64,000 bases of DNA from Microbacterium sulfonylureivorans (lineage in GTDB: Bacteria; Actinomycetota; Actinomycetes; Actinomycetales; Microbacteriaceae): positions 124,001-188,000 of the forward strand of contig NZ_RJAD01000001.1 in assembly GCF_003999995.1 (NCBI RefSeq), given 5' to 3'. Shown here piece by piece: positions 54,993-64,000 of this stretch. The notes beneath the pieces are model-generated. The model searched no databases and was not told the DNA's origin. It saw nothing but the letters and a program-made list of their open reading frames with translations. Every line of letters starts with the position of its first letter. The stretch's first letter is position 1. A program made the position numbers and the translations under genes.

Positions 54993-56633
54993 TTAGCGGC
55001 GACCCTTGACGATCTTCTCCTGGTTCACGTCGTCGGCCTCTGCCGCCGCGACCTCTTCGTGGCCGGGCTTGGAGATCGTCTGGCCCTTGCCGGCCCGGAA
55101 CTCGAGGATGAAATCGTCGGTCTTCTTGGTGAGCTCGGCGACGGTGTCGTCGTCGAGGACGTTGGTCTCGCGGAGCGTGTCGAGCACCGTCGTGTTGCGA
55201 CGCAGGTAGTCGAGCAGCTCGCGCTCGAACGACAGCACGTCCTCGACCTCGATCGAGTCGAGCTTGCCGTTGGTGCCGGCCCAGATCGAGACGACCTGCT
55301 CCTCCACCGGGTACGGCGAGTACTGCGGCTGCTTGAGCAGCTCGGTCAGGCGCGCGCCGCGTGCCAGCTGACGACGGGATGCCGCATCCAGGTCGCTCGC
55401 GAACATCGCGAACGCCTCGAGCGAGCGGTACTGGGCGAGCTCGAGCTTGAGCGTCCCGGAGACCTTCTTGATCGACTTGACCTGCGCGTCACCGCCGACT
55501 CGCGAGACCGAGATTCCGACGTCGACCGCGGGACGCTGGTTGGCGTTGAAGAGGTCGGACTGGAGGAAGATCTGGCCGTCGGTGATCGAGATCACGTTGG
55601 TCGGGATGTAGGCCGAGACGTCGTTGGCCTTGGTCTCGATGATCGGCAGACCCGTCATCGAACCGGCCCCGAGCTCGTCCGAGAGCTTCGCGCAGCGCTC
55701 GAGCAGACGCGAGTGCAGGTAGAAGACGTCACCGGGGTACGCCTCGCGGCCCGGCGGGCGGCGGAGCAGCAGCGACACGGCGCGGTAGGCCTCGGCCTGC
55801 TTGGTCAGGTCGTCGAAGATGATCAGGACGTGCTTGCCGTCGTACATCCAGTGCTGGCCGATGGCCGAGCCGGTGTACGGGGCAAGGTACTTGAAGCCGG
55901 CCGGGTCGGAAGCCGGGGCCGCGACGATCGTCGTGTACTCCATGGCGCCGGCGTCTTCGAGCGCGCCCTTGACGGCGGCGATCGTCGAGCCCTTCTGGCC
56001 GATGGCGACGTAGATGCAGCGCACCTGCTTGTTGACGTCGCCCGACTCCCAGTTGGCCTTCTGGTTGATGATCGTGTCGATCGCGATCGCCGTCTTGCCG
56101 GTCTGGCGGTCGCCGATGATCAGCTGACGCTGGCCGCGGCCGACGGGGATCATCGCGTCGATCGCCTTGATGCCGGTCTGGAGCGGCTCGTGCACCGACT
56201 TGCGCTGCATGACGCCCGGGGCCTGCAGCTCGAGGGCGCGACGGCCCTCGACGCCGGTGATCTCGCCGAGCCCGTCGATCGGGTTGCCGAGCGGGTCCAC
56301 GACGCGGCCGAGGTAGCCCTCGCCCACCTGGACCGACAGGACCTCGCCGGTGCGCGTGACGGGCTGGCCGGCCTCGACGCCGGAGAACTCGCCAAGGACG
56401 ACGACACCGATCTCGTGCTCGTCGAGGTTCTGCGCGAGGCCGAGCGTGCCGTCCTCGAACGTCACCAGCTCGTTGGCCATGACGCCCGGCAGGCCCTCGA
56501 CGTGGGCGATGCCGTCGGCGGCGTCGATGACGGTGCCGACCTCGGTCGCCGCTGCCCCGGTGGGCTCGTACGCGGCGACGAAATCCTTCAGCGCGTCACG
56601 GATGACGTCGGGGCTGATTGACAGTTCTGCCAT
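54993..56633 (-). CDS. atpA: ATP synthase alpha subunit
   Basis: The non-catalytic nucleotide-binding F1 subunit, 546 residues against 513 in E. coli. The P-loop is [14 protein letters not shown], and the conserved segments [13 protein letters not shown] and GRDALIIYDD-like [16 protein letters not shown] are present. The C-terminus carries an extra polar tail ([20 protein letters not shown]). Mycobacterial alpha has a comparable extension that restrains ATP hydrolysis. It is central in the operon. Confidence 0.97.
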   Translation of the reverse strand: MAELSISPDVIRDALKDFVAAYEPTGAAATEVGTVIDAADGIAHVEGLPGVMANELVTFEDGTLGLAQNLDEHEIGVVVLGEFSGVEAGQPVTRTGEVLSVQVGEGYLGRVVDPLGNPIDGLGEITGVEGRRALELQAPGVMQRKSVHEPLQTGIKAIDAMIPVGRGQRQLIIGDRQTGKTAIAIDTIINQKANWESGDVNKQVRCIYVAIGQKGSTIAAVKGALEDAGAMEYTTIVAAPASDPAGFKYLAPYTGSAIGQHWMYDGKHVLIIFDDLTKQAEAYRAVSLLLRRPPGREAYPGDVFYLHSRLLERCAKLSDELGAGSMTGLPIIETKANDVSAYIPTNVISITDGQIFLQSDLFNANQRPAVDVGISVSRVGGDAQVKSIKKVSGTLKLELAQYRSLEAFAMFASDLDAASRRQLARGARLTELLKQPQYSPYPVEEQVVSIWAGTNGKLDSIEVEDVLSFERELLDYLRRNTTVLDTLRETNVLDDDTVAELTKKTDDFILEFRAGKGQTISKPGHEEVAAAEADDVNQEKIVKGRR

Positions 56634-56707
56634 TGTCTTCCCTTTGTTTCAAAGTTCTTGTTGTGGGGCGTGGCCCCGAGATCTCCGCCGGTGGCGGGAA
56701 GTCTGTG

Positions 56708-57499
56708 TCAGCCGGCCAGGCGCTGACGGAGGTCGGCGAGCCGTGCCGACACGCTCGCGTCGATCACGTCGTCGGCGATCTGCACACGCAGTCCGCCGAC
56801 CACGGTCGGGTCGACGACGGTGTTGAGCGACACCTTCTTGCCGTAGCGCTGCGAGAGCGACGTCGCCAGGCGGTCGACCTGCGCGGTGCTCAGCGGCGCC
56901 GCGGCGAAGACCGTGGCGACGGTGCGGCCGCGCTGATCGGCGACGAGGCGGGTCGCCCGCGACAGCAGCTGACGGATGCGACGCTCACGCGGCTGCTGCG
57001 CGAGCGATGCCGCGATCAGGGCCGTCGCGGCGCTCGCGCGGCCGTCGAGCAGCGTGTGCACGAGCGTCGCCTTGGCCGACGCGTCTCCGAGCCGGCTGCC
57101 CAGGGCGAGCTCGAGCTCGGAGTTCTCGGCCACCGTGCGGGAGAAGCGGAACAGCTCCTCCTCGACGTCGGCGGTCGGCTCGGCCACGGCGGCCGCGCGG
57201 ACGGCGAGCTCTTCGATGCCGTCGACGAGGTCGGATGCCCGCGACCAGCGCTGCTCGACCGCGGTCGTCAGCAGCGAGACCGTCGCCGGCGCGAACGACG
57301 GACCGAAGACGGCGGTGACGACCTGGCGGCGAGCATCGACGGGCGCTGCGGAGTCGGCGAGCGCGCCGCTCAGCTGCGACGAGTCGCCCACGGCGCGCGC
57401 CGCGGCGAAGAGCTCGCCGGCCACGTCGAGGTCGACGCCCGACGCGGCGTCGAGCGCCTTCGTCGTCGCCGCCAGTGCCTGAGTGGTCGCGCTGCCCAT
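56708..57499 (-). CDS. atpH: ATP synthase delta subunit
   Basis: The stator subunit that joins F1 to the b subunit. At 263 residues it is longer than the 177 of E. coli, in line with actinobacterial delta proteins. The conserved C-terminal segment TVVDPTVVGGLRVQIADDVID identifies it. Its ATG overlaps the atpF stop by one base (TAATG). Unlike in mycobacteria it is not fused to a b-type subunit. Confidence 0.95.
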   Translation of the reverse strand: MGSATTQALAATTKALDAASGVDLDVAGELFAAARAVGDSSQLSGALADSAAPVDARRQVVTAVFGPSFAPATVSLLTTAVEQRWSRASDLVDGIEELAVRAAAVAEPTADVEEELFRFSRTVAENSELELALGSRLGDASAKATLVHTLLDGRASAATALIAASLAQQPRERRIRQLLSRATRLVADQRGRTVATVFAAAPLSTAQVDRLATSLSQRYGKKVSLNTVVDPTVVGGLRVQIADDVIDASVSARLADLRQRLAG

Positions 57500-58062
57500 T
57501 ACTTCGACGCCTTCTCTGCCTCGGATGCCTCGAGCTCGGCCAGGAAGCGGTCGACGACGGCCTGAGCCTTCTTGTCGTCGGACAGCGCCTCGCCGATCAC
57601 GCCGCCGGCGAGGTCGAGGGCGAGCGTGCCCACCTCGCTGCGCAGCGACACGAGCGCGGTCTGGCGCTCGGCCTCGATCTGGGAGTGAGCCGTCGCGGTC
57701 AGACGGGCGGCCTCTGCCGTGGCGGAGTCCTTCGCCTCTGCGACGATCTTCTTGCCGTCCTCACGGGCGGCGTCGCGGATCTCACCGGCTTCCTTGCGGG
57801 CGTCGGCGAGCTGCGCGGTGTACTCCTCGAGCGCCGCCTCGGCCTTGCGCTGGGCCTCGTCGGCCTTCGCGATGTTCCCCTCGATCGCCGCAGAGCGCTC
57901 GTCGAGCAGCTTCTTCATCCGAGGAAGGGCGACCTTCCAGAAGATGAAGAGGATGACGATGAAGCACACCGACGACCAGATGATGTCGTACCACGCGGGG
58001 ATGAGAGGGTTGTGCGCCTCCGCACCCTCTTCCGCGGCGTACGCGACAAGAGCGTTCAGCAT
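57499..58062 (-). CDS. atpF: ATP synthase b subunit
   Basis: The peripheral stalk subunit, 187 residues. One N-terminal membrane helix (about 25-47, YDIIWSSVCFIVILFIFWKV) is followed by a long charged coiled-coil with Ala/Glu/Lys repeats that forms the stator. It lies between atpE and atpH. Confidence 0.95.
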   Translation of the reverse strand: MLNALVAYAAEEGAEAHNPLIPAWYDIIWSSVCFIVILFIFWKVALPRMKKLLDERSAAIEGNIAKADEAQRKAEAALEEYTAQLADARKEAGEIRDAAREDGKKIVAEAKDSATAEAARLTATAHSQIEAERQTALVSLRSEVGTLALDLAGGVIGEALSDDKKAQAVVDRFLAELEASEAEKASK

Positions 58063-58090
58063 CCTGTCTCCTTAGTAGAGGTCGGTTGGA

Positions 58091-58369
<279 letters not shown>

Positions 58370-58391
58370 TCAGGTGCAGGGACGTCCCGTA

Positions 58392-59204
58392 TCAGTGCTC
58401 TTCGGCGACCGCGAGCTGGATGTAGACCGCGGTCAGAAGGGCGAAGACGTAGGCCTGGAGGACAGCCACCAGGATCTCGAACAGGGTGAAGATGAAGCCG
58501 AACGCGAGGCTGCCGGCGCCGAGGATCGACCACCAGCCGCCCATCTCGAAGATGAAGAACTGCGTGGCGGCGAAGAACAGCACCAGGAGGAGGTGGCCGA
58601 CCATCATGTTCATCAGGAGTCGCAGCGTCAGCGTGACGGGCCGGATGATGAACGTCGAGATGAGCTCGATCGGCGTGACGATGACGTAGATGGGCCACGG
58701 CACACCCGACGGGAACAGCGAGTTCTTGAAGAAGTTCTTCGGGCTCTTCTTGATGCCGGCGTAGATGAACGTCACGTAGCTGACGATCGCGAGCGTCAGC
58801 GGCACCGCGATGGTGCTCGTGCCGGCGATGTTCAGGAACGGGATGATGCCCGTGATGTTCATGAACAGGATCATGAAGAACATCGTCGTGAGGATCGGAA
58901 GGAAGCGCTGGGCGTCCTTCTTGCCGAGCAGGTCCTCGCCGATGTTCACCCGGACGAAGTCCAGGCCCATCTCGACGAGGCTCTGGAAGCGGCCGGGAAC
59001 GACGCGCATGCGCCGGGTGCCGAGCCAGAAGATCACCACGACGGCGACCGTCGCGAGGAACTGGATCAGGTGGATCCGGGTGACCGGAACACCTGCGAGA
59101 TTGAAGAGGATCTCCGGGAAGAACTCATCGATCGAAGGTCCGTGGAACTCCGGCGGAGCGTCCGCGGCAATGGGGGCGATCAGGGTCGCAGCATGAGTAA
59201 ACAG
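58392..59204 (-). CDS. atpB: ATP synthase a subunit, apparent CTG start
   Basis: The Fo a subunit, with the essential arginine in LTLRLLMNMMVGHLL and five to six helices. Family-like sequence (APIAADAPPEFHGPSIDEFF, FNLAGVPVTRIHLIQFLATV) continues upstream of the first GTG in frame (59039). No ATG, GTG or TTG occurs before an in-frame TGA at 59232-59234. The best start is CTG at 59204 (LFTHAATLIAPI), with GGAG six bases upstream. This gives 270 residues, the normal length; starting at 59039 would delete about 55 N-terminal residues. A sequencing error is the main alternative. Confidence 0.85.
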   Translation of the reverse strand: MFTHAATLIAPIAADAPPEFHGPSIDEFFPEILFNLAGVPVTRIHLIQFLATVAVVVIFWLGTRRMRVVPGRFQSLVEMGLDFVRVNIGEDLLGKKDAQRFLPILTTMFFMILFMNITGIIPFLNIAGTSTIAVPLTLAIVSYVTFIYAGIKKSPKNFFKNSLFPSGVPWPIYVIVTPIELISTFIIRPVTLTLRLLMNMMVGHLLLVLFFAATQFFIFEMGGWWSILGAGSLAFGFIFTLFEILVAVLQAYVFALLTAVYIQLAVAEEH

Positions 59205-59231
59205 CGCTGGCTCCAGCTTCGGGGCAACCGG

Positions 59232-59303
59232 TCAGGAACCGTTGCGACGATGGTCGATGAGCGTCACTCCGCGAGTGCTCGCTGGGCGAGCGGGCGGGCG
59301 CAT
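59232..59303 (-). CDS. Short frame in the atp operon leader
   Basis: A 23-codon frame (starting MRPPARPASTRGV) begins four bases after a TAGGCT box and ends 27 bases before the proposed CTG start of atpB, in the same frame. It may be a leader peptide or chance. No family is recognised. Confidence 0.25.
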   Translation of the reverse strand: MRPPARPASTRGVTLIDHRRNGS

Positions 59304-59307
59304 AGAG

Positions 59308-59313
59308 AGCCTA
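59308..59313 (-). promoter_or_regulatory. Candidate promoter of the atpB-C genes
   Basis: TAGGCT at 59313-59308 immediately follows the stop of the atpI-like gene. It would give a leader of roughly 100 bases before atpB. Confidence 0.45.
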
Positions 59314-59829
59314 TCAAACTCGCGGGGCTCCCGATTCCGCTTCAGGCGCGCCGGGCCGATCGTCGGTGCGATCCCCCGCGTCGGGATCGGTCGGCAGCGC
59401 GATGTCGCTCACATGGGGCACGCGCATGCGCAGCAGGACCACGACGTCGACCGCAAGCGACGCGAGGATGCTGGCGACGACGGCGACGAAGAAGACCGCG
59501 GGATCGAGCCACGGCTGGCCCCGCAGCACGATCAGGATCACGAAGAACACGATGAACTTCAGGATCCAGCCGCCGAGCACGATCGCGAAGAAGACCGGCA
59601 CGTACAGCGGATCGCCGTACCAGCGGTTGGCGATGAGGATGCTGATCACCGTGATCCCGAGGAATGCGGCCGCGACCAGCACGCCGAGCAGTGCGCTCCA
59701 GAGGCCGGTCGTGCCGGCGACGAGGAATCCGACCAGTCCGCCCACGACGGCGAGGACCGCGGTGACGATGCCCGCCCACACCAGCACGGTGCGGAGGATG
59801 GGGGTGCTCGAAACGGGGTTGGGGGTCAT
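59314..59829 (-). CDS. AtpI-like membrane protein upstream of the ATP synthase
   Basis: The 171-residue protein has four membrane helices (residues about 12-140) and a polar Asp/Gly/Pro-rich C-terminal tail. It occupies the place of AtpI/Rv1303 before atpB in actinobacteria, where AtpI-like proteins assist c-ring assembly. Its ATG overlaps the wecA stop by four bases. The assignment rests on position and topology; sequence similarity is not diagnostic by eye. Confidence 0.75.
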   Translation of the reverse strand: MTPNPVSSTPILRTVLVWAGIVTAVLAVVGGLVGFLVAGTTGLWSALLGVLVAAAFLGITVISILIANRWYGDPLYVPVFFAIVLGGWILKFIVFFVILIVLRGQPWLDPAVFFVAVVASILASLAVDVVVLLRMRVPHVSDIALPTDPDAGDRTDDRPGAPEAESGAPRV

Positions 59830-60995
59830 GCGGCGTCCTCCAGGACGGGCTCGGGGGCGGATGCGGGGGTGTGCCGCCGCGACGGCAGAAGCGTCACCAC
59901 GAGGCACGCGGCGGCGCCGACGACGCCGAACGCGACACCGAGGAGATAGTCCCCGGGCCAGCCTTCGGACGTGCCGATGTACATGAGGAGGACGGCGAGG
60001 CTCACGATCGCCGTCCAGGCGTAGAAGATGATGACCGCGTCGCGGTCGGAGTGGCCCATGTCGAGCATCCGATGGTGCAGGTGCTTGCGATCGGGAGAGA
60101 ACGGCGACTTGCCCTTGCTCATGCGTCGCACGACCGCGAGGCCGAAGTCGAGCAGCGGCAGCAGCACGACCACGACCGGCAGCAGGATCGGGATGAACGC
60201 GCCGAGCAGCTGGGAGCGCCCGAACTCGTCGTTGTCGCCGACCATCGCCGGGGTGATGTTGCCGGTGATCGCGATCGCCGAGCACGCCATCAGGAGGCCG
60301 AGCATGAGAGCCCCGGAGTCGCCCATGAACAGCTTGGCGGGACTCCAGTTGAGCGGGAGGAAGCCGATGCAGGTGCCGATGAGCACGGCCGCGATGAACG
60401 ACGCGAGGTTGAAGAAGGTGCTCGCGCCGAGATCGCGCACCAGCATGTACGAGTAGGCGAAGAACACCGCGTTGGCGATGAGGCACACGCCCGCGACGAG
60501 CCCGTCGAGCCCGTCGATGAAGTTCACGGCGTTCATCACGATGACGATCGAGAAGACCGTGAGGGTGAAGCTCATCCAGCTCGACCCGATCGCGATGCCG
60601 CCGATGGGGAGCGAATAGATCTGGAGCTCGCCGAACCACGCGATGATCCCCGCGGCGAGGAACTGGGCGCCCAGCTTGATCATCCAGTCGAGATCCCAGA
60701 TGTCGTCGGCGACGCCGATCAGGACGATGAGGAACGTCGCGCCGAGGATCGCCCACACCTGGGCGGGATTGTTCCAGATCGTCGCGAAGAACGGATGCTG
60801 CGACGACACCACGAATGCGGCGGCCACGCCGAGGAACATGGCGATGCCGCCGAGGCGCGGAGTCGGCGTCTTGTGGACGTCGCGCTCGCGGATGCCGGGG
60901 TACAGCTTGTACTTGAGACTCAGCCGCCAGACCGTCCACGAGAGCGCGAACGTGATCGCCGCCGTGAAGAGGATCGTGAAGACGTACTGCTTCAC
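59826..60995 (-). CDS. WecA-type undecaprenyl/decaprenyl-phosphate GlcNAc-1-phosphate transferase
   Basis: The 389-residue polytopic enzyme of the MraY/WecA family transfers a sugar-1-phosphate to a polyprenyl phosphate, starting arabinogalactan-like or teichoic polymers. Catalytic motifs are VADDIWDLDW, VNFIDGLDGLVAG and the carbohydrate-binding HLHHRMLDMGHSDR. About 11 helices span the membrane. The GTG at 60995 overlaps the tsaC stop (GTGA). The order prmC-tsaC-wecA-atpI-atp is standard in actinobacteria. Confidence 0.93.
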   Translation of the reverse strand: MKQYVFTILFTAAITFALSWTVWRLSLKYKLYPGIRERDVHKTPTPRLGGIAMFLGVAAAFVVSSQHPFFATIWNNPAQVWAILGATFLIVLIGVADDIWDLDWMIKLGAQFLAAGIIAWFGELQIYSLPIGGIAIGSSWMSFTLTVFSIVIVMNAVNFIDGLDGLVAGVCLIANAVFFAYSYMLVRDLGASTFFNLASFIAAVLIGTCIGFLPLNWSPAKLFMGDSGALMLGLLMACSAIAITGNITPAMVGDNDEFGRSQLLGAFIPILLPVVVVLLPLLDFGLAVVRRMSKGKSPFSPDRKHLHHRMLDMGHSDRDAVIIFYAWTAIVSLAVLLMYIGTSEGWPGDYLLGVAFGVVGAAACLVVTLLPSRRHTPASAPEPVLEDAA

Positions 60996-61678
60996 GGGCT
61001 CGCCGGGTGGTCGGGCTCGGGCTCGAGCAGGTCGCCGAGCACCTCGCGGAGCTGCTCGCGGCTGACCGCGCCCTCGCGCAGCACCCGCACGAGCGCCTCC
61101 TGGCCCCCGACGAGGCTCGTCGCGTCGACGATGGTCGACGCGACGCCCGTCGAGGACGGGCCGTCGCCGAGGTAGACGGCGACGCTGTCGCCCAGCATCC
61201 CCTCGGCGTCCTCCGGCGTGACGGCCGCGGACCGGCCGGTGAGGTTGGCGCTGGACACCGCGAGGGGTCCGGTCTCCTCCAGCAACTCGAGGGCGATCCG
61301 GTGCGCCGGCATGCGCACGGCGACCGTTCCCTGGGTGTCGCCGAGGTCCCACGACAGCGAGGGCTGCGAGGGGAGCACGATGGTGAGGCCGCCGGGCCAG
61401 AACGCCTCGACGAGGCGCTCGACCGGCTCGGGCACCTCGGCGACGAGGGCGCGCAGCGTCGCGATCCCCGCGACGAGCACCGGCGGCGGCATCTGGCGGG
61501 TGCGGCCCTTGGCGTCGAGGAGTCGCTGGACCGCGTTCGCGCTGAACGCGTCGGCGGCGACGCCGTAGACGGTGTCGGTGGGGAGGACGACCAGCTCGCC
61601 GCGGCCGATGGCCTGGCGCGCCTGACGCATGCCGGAGAGCAGCTGCGCCTCATCGCGGCAATCGAAGATGGGGGACAT
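60992..61678 (-). CDS. tsaC: Threonylcarbamoyl-AMP synthase
   Basis: The 228-residue YrdC-domain enzyme makes threonylcarbamoyl-AMP from threonine, bicarbonate and ATP for the t6A37 modification of ANN-decoding tRNAs. Signature segments are VLPTDTVYGVAADAF, FWPGGLTIVLPS, VAVRMPAHRIA and AVSSANLTGRSAA. ATG at 61678 is preferred; a GTG three codons upstream overlaps the -10 box. It overlaps wecA by four bases. Confidence 0.94.
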   Translation of the reverse strand: MSPIFDCRDEAQLLSGMRQARQAIGRGELVVLPTDTVYGVAADAFSANAVQRLLDAKGRTRQMPPPVLVAGIATLRALVAEVPEPVERLVEAFWPGGLTIVLPSQPSLSWDLGDTQGTVAVRMPAHRIALELLEETGPLAVSSANLTGRSAAVTPEDAEGMLGDSVAVYLGDGPSSTGVASTIVDATSLVGGQEALVRVLREGAVSREQLREVLGDLLEPEPDHPASP

Positions 61679-61693
61679 GTCGCGCACAGTCTA
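61679..61693 (-). promoter_or_regulatory. Near-leaderless promoter of tsaC-wecA
   Basis: TAGACT at 61693-61688 lies nine bases before the ATG at 61678. Confidence 0.45.
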
Positions 61694-61728
61694 GTTGCGC
61701 GCTCTTGGACGGACGCTCCGAACGGCGG

Positions 61729-62607
61729 TCAGGGACGCAGCGCGGTGGTGGCGCGGTCGCGCATCGTGAGATCCGGGTGGGTGGATGCCGCACGCCAGCC
61801 GTCGGCGGCCAGGATCGCGCGGATCGCCTCCCCCTGCCACTCGCCGTGCTCGATGACGATCGTGCCGCCCGGATGGGCCAGTCGCAGCCCGACGCCGCTC
61901 AGGACGCGGACGACGTTGAGGCCGTCCTCTCCCCCGTACAGCGCGGCGGGAGGATCGAACAGTCGCACTTCGGGATCGCGCGGGATCGCGGCATCCGGAA
62001 CGTACGGCGGGTTGGAGGCGACGACCGACACGGTGCCGTCGAGCTCGGGGAAGGCGTGCTCGAGGTCGATGAACGCGAGCCGGGCGTTGTCGGCGCCGAT
62101 CCGCGCGAAGTTCTCCTTCGTCCACACGAACGCGTCGACGGAGTTCTCCGCGGCGAACACCCGAGCGTGCGGAACCTCGGTCGCCATCGCCAGCGCGATC
62201 GCGCCGCTTCCGGTGCCGAGGTCCACAGCGATCGGGGACGGGGATGCCGCGGCCGCGAGCGCATCGATCGCCAGCTGCGCGACCATCTCGGTCTCGGGCC
62301 TGGGCACGAACACCCCCGGTCCGACGCGAAGCTCGAGGTGGCGGAACGGGGCGGAGCCGGTGATGTGCTGCAGCGGCTCGCGCGTCGCACGACGTGCGAC
62401 CAGCGCATCGAGACGGGCCGCGGATGCCGGGTCGACGGCGTCGCCGCGCACCGCGGCCGCCTGCACTCCCCCGCGCCCGGTGCCGAGCACGAAGGCGGCC
62501 AGAAGCTCGGCGTCGACGTCGGGATCGGGCACGCCGGCCTCGGCGAGGCGCGCGACGGCATGCCGCAGGACGGCGGCGACGGTGGGGGGATGTTCGGGTG
62601 AAGCCAT
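61729..62607 (-). CDS. prmC: Release factor glutamine methyltransferase
   Basis: PrmC methylates the glutamine of the GGQ motif in release factors RF1 and RF2. The 292-residue protein has a helical N-terminal release-factor-binding domain and the SAM-binding motif [14 protein letters not shown]. The catalytic NPPY appears in [14 protein letters not shown]. It precedes tsaC by 50 bases on the same strand. Confidence 0.94.
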   Translation of the reverse strand: MASPEHPPTVAAVLRHAVARLAEAGVPDPDVDAELLAAFVLGTGRGGVQAAAVRGDAVDPASAARLDALVARRATREPLQHITGSAPFRHLELRVGPGVFVPRPETEMVAQLAIDALAAAASPSPIAVDLGTGSGAIALAMATEVPHARVFAAENSVDAFVWTKENFARIGADNARLAFIDLEHAFPELDGTVSVVASNPPYVPDAAIPRDPEVRLFDPPAALYGGEDGLNVVRVLSGVGLRLAHPGGTIVIEHGEWQGEAIRAILAADGWRAASTHPDLTMRDRATTALRP

Positions 62608-62623
62608 GGGCTCGTCCAGCCTA
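62608..62623 (-). promoter_or_regulatory. Candidate promoter of prmC
   Basis: TAGGCT at 62623-62618 lies ten bases before the ATG at 62607. Confidence 0.45.
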
Positions 62624-62693
62624 AGCCCGGCTTAGGTTACCGGCCCGTGGCGGGGCCCTCGTCATACAAGGACTCACGTCCATTTCGCCCCCC

Positions 62694-62699
62694 TAGGCT
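62694..62699 (+). promoter_or_regulatory. Candidate promoter of cysK
   Basis: TAGGCT at 62694-62699 would start an mRNA with a leader of about 30 bases carrying GAAAGG before the ATG at 62737. Confidence 0.5.
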
Positions 62700-62736
62700 G
62701 GTGCCCACCCGCCAGACCTCCGCTGAAAGGCCCGAA

Positions 62737-63675
62737 ATGACCGGCATCCACCCCGACATCACCTCCGCCTTCGGGAACACCCCGCTGGTGCGCCTCAACC
62801 GCATCGCGGAGGGCCTCGGCGGGAATGTGCTCGCGAAGCTCGAGTTCTACAACCCGGCCTCGAGCGTCAAGGACCGCCTCGGCATCGCCATCGTCGACGC
62901 GGCCGAGGCATCCGGCCAGCTCCAGCCCGGCGGCACGATCGTCGAGGCCACGAGCGGCAACACCGGCATCGCCCTCGCCATGGTCGGCGCGGCACGCGGC
63001 TACCGCGTCGTGCTGGCGATGCCCTCGTCGATGTCGATCGAGCGCCGGCTGCTGCTCAAGGGCTACGGCGCCGAACTGGTGCTCACCGATCCCGCCGGCG
63101 GGATGAAGGGCGCTGTGGCCAAGGCCGAGGAGCTCGTCGCCGAGATCCCCGGCGCCGTGCTCGCGAAGCAGTTCGAGAACGAGGCCAACCCGGCGATCCA
63201 CCGCAAGACCACCGCCGAGGAGATCCTCCGCGACACCGACGGCGCCGTCGACTACTTCGTGGCCGGCATCGGCACCGGCGGCACCATCACCGGCGTCGGC
63301 CAGGTGCTCAAGGAGCGCGTCCCCGGCGCGAAGGTCGTCGCCGTCGAGCCGGCCGACTCGCCCCTCCTCACCAAGGGCACGCCCGGCCCTCACAAGATCC
63401 AGGGCATCGGCCCGAACTTCGTCCCCGCGATCCTCGACCAGGGTGTCATCGACGAGGTCTTCGACGTCGAGTTCTCCGACGCGATCGACACCGCCCGCGC
63501 CGTGGGCGTGAAGGACGGCATCCTCGTCGGAATCTCGTCGGGCGCCGCGATCTGGGCGGCGCTGCAGATCGCCGCGCGGCCCGAAGCCGAGGGCAAGAAC
63601 ATCGTCGTGATCATCCCCTCGTTCGGCGAGCGGTACCTCTCGACGGCGCTGTACGAGAACCTGCGAGAGGATTGA
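62737..63675 (+). CDS. cysK: Cysteine synthase (O-acetylserine sulfhydrylase)
   Basis: CysK makes L-cysteine from O-acetyl-L-serine and sulfide with PLP. The 312-residue protein has the PLP lysine in [11 protein letters not shown], the substrate loop [10 protein letters not shown], the phosphate cradle [10 protein letters not shown] and the late serine in GISSGAA. GAAAGG six bases upstream and the TAGGCT promoter decide the start at 62737. An almost identical second gene begins 27 bases downstream. Confidence 0.95.
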   Translation: MTGIHPDITSAFGNTPLVRLNRIAEGLGGNVLAKLEFYNPASSVKDRLGIAIVDAAEASGQLQPGGTIVEATSGNTGIALAMVGAARGYRVVLAMPSSMSIERRLLLKGYGAELVLTDPAGGMKGAVAKAEELVAEIPGAVLAKQFENEANPAIHRKTTAEEILRDTDGAVDYFVAGIGTGGTITGVGQVLKERVPGAKVVAVEPADSPLLTKGTPGPHKIQGIGPNFVPAILDQGVIDEVFDVEFSDAIDTARAVGVKDGILVGISSGAAIWAALQIAARPEAEGKNIVVIIPSFGERYLSTALYENLRED

Positions 63676-63701
63676 GCCAGACCGCTCCAGAAAGGCGACC
63701 C

Positions 63702-64000
63702 GTGCCAGGGATCCACTCCGACATCACGACCGCATTCGGCGAGACTCCGCTGGTGAGGCTCAACGCCCTCACCGACGGCCTCGGCGGTGAGGTGCTCGCC
63801 AAGCTCGAGTTCTACAACCCGGGCTCCAGCGTCAAGGACCGGCTGGGCTACGCCCTCGTGAACGCGGCGGAGGCATCGGGAGAGCTGAAGCCGGGCGGCA
63901 CGATCGTCGAGTCGACGAGCGGCAACACCGGCATCGCCCTCGCCCTCATCGGCGCCGCACGCGGCTACAAGGTGATCCTCACGATGCCGGCGTCGATGTC
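63702..64000 (+). CDS. Second cysteine synthase-like gene, cut by the window edge
   Basis: Ninety-nine codons from GTG at 63702 are visible. They match the first cysK closely: both read (P/T)GIHxDIT-AFG-TPLVRLN, then [15 protein letters not shown] and [10 protein letters not shown]. The PLP lysine is present. The Shine-Dalgarno AGAAAGG sits at the same distance as in the first gene, so this looks like a tandem duplication. Substrate differences (for example cystathionine beta-synthase activity) cannot be judged from the visible part. Confidence 0.9.
   Translation, partial: MPGIHSDITTAFGETPLVRLNALTDGLGGEVLAKLEFYNPGSSVKDRLGYALVNAAEASGELKPGGTIVESTSGNTGIALALIGAARGYKVILTMPASM

Noticed and set aside
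58392..59039. atpB starting at the GTG 59039
   Set aside because: It would remove conserved N-terminal sequence that is intact in the same frame back to 59204.

Overview
This window is about 70% G+C, gene dense and free of mobile elements, rRNA and tRNA genes. It looks like a chromosomal segment of a Microbacteriaceae actinomycete, most likely Microbacterium. The evidence is the codon use with near-saturated G/C third positions, many GTG starts, actinobacterial gene orders (nusA-ylxR-infB-rbfA; prmC-tsaC-wecA-atpI-atpBEFHAGDC; ispG, a Rip1-type M50 protease and dxr on one strand), and a very regular TANNNT -10 element 6-7 bases before start codons. The genus is inferred from the character of the sequence; no search was run.

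Layout. 1-11.2 kb: a translation and cofactor block, mostly on the minus strand (ribF, truB, a P-loop kinase, rbfA, infB, ylxR/rnpM, nusA), interrupted on the plus strand by an M23 peptidase and mutY. 11.4-16.5 kb: an accessory block (AGCS symporter, DUF1206 membrane protein, PNPOx-like protein, PhoX phosphatase). 16.7-22.5 kb: proS, a BenE-type transporter coupled to a phosphotransferase, pcp and ispG. 22.6-27.6 kb: LtrA, a tryptophan leader peptide with attenuator in front of a fused PhzE-like chorismate amidotransferase, and an ECF42-type sigma factor with its DGPF partner. 27.6-33.4 kb: the M50 protease, a YcnI copper protein pair, a second MurE-like ligase and dxr. 33.4-44.5 kb: a lipoprotein FKBP, PlsC-type acyltransferase, OsmC, asparaginase, alanine dehydrogenase, RIO kinase, APC permease, and an EccC/FtsK-like ATPase with a PP2C phosphatase. 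44.5-50.0 kb: a TetR-controlled heterodimeric ABC exporter and an aldo/keto reductase. 50-52.3 kb: small membrane proteins and YaaA. 52.3-62.6 kb: the complete F1Fo ATP synthase operon with atpI-like, wecA, tsaC and prmC upstream. 62.7-64 kb: two cysK-type genes in tandem, the second cut by the window edge.

How the genes work together. The backbone serves translation (initiation, tRNA and rRNA modification, termination), isoprenoid synthesis (dxr, ispG), energy conversion and envelope precursors (wecA, plsC-type). Accessory cassettes sit between backbone genes, often on the opposite strand and often with their own promoter and terminator hairpin. The strongest regulatory features are the complete trp-type attenuator at 23851-23949, the TetR operator at 48925-48944 lying in its own promoter, and the recurrent leaderless promoter layout. 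No intergenic stretch exceeds 300 bases; the longest, 38919-39129, holds a short reading frame with a Shine-Dalgarno sequence.
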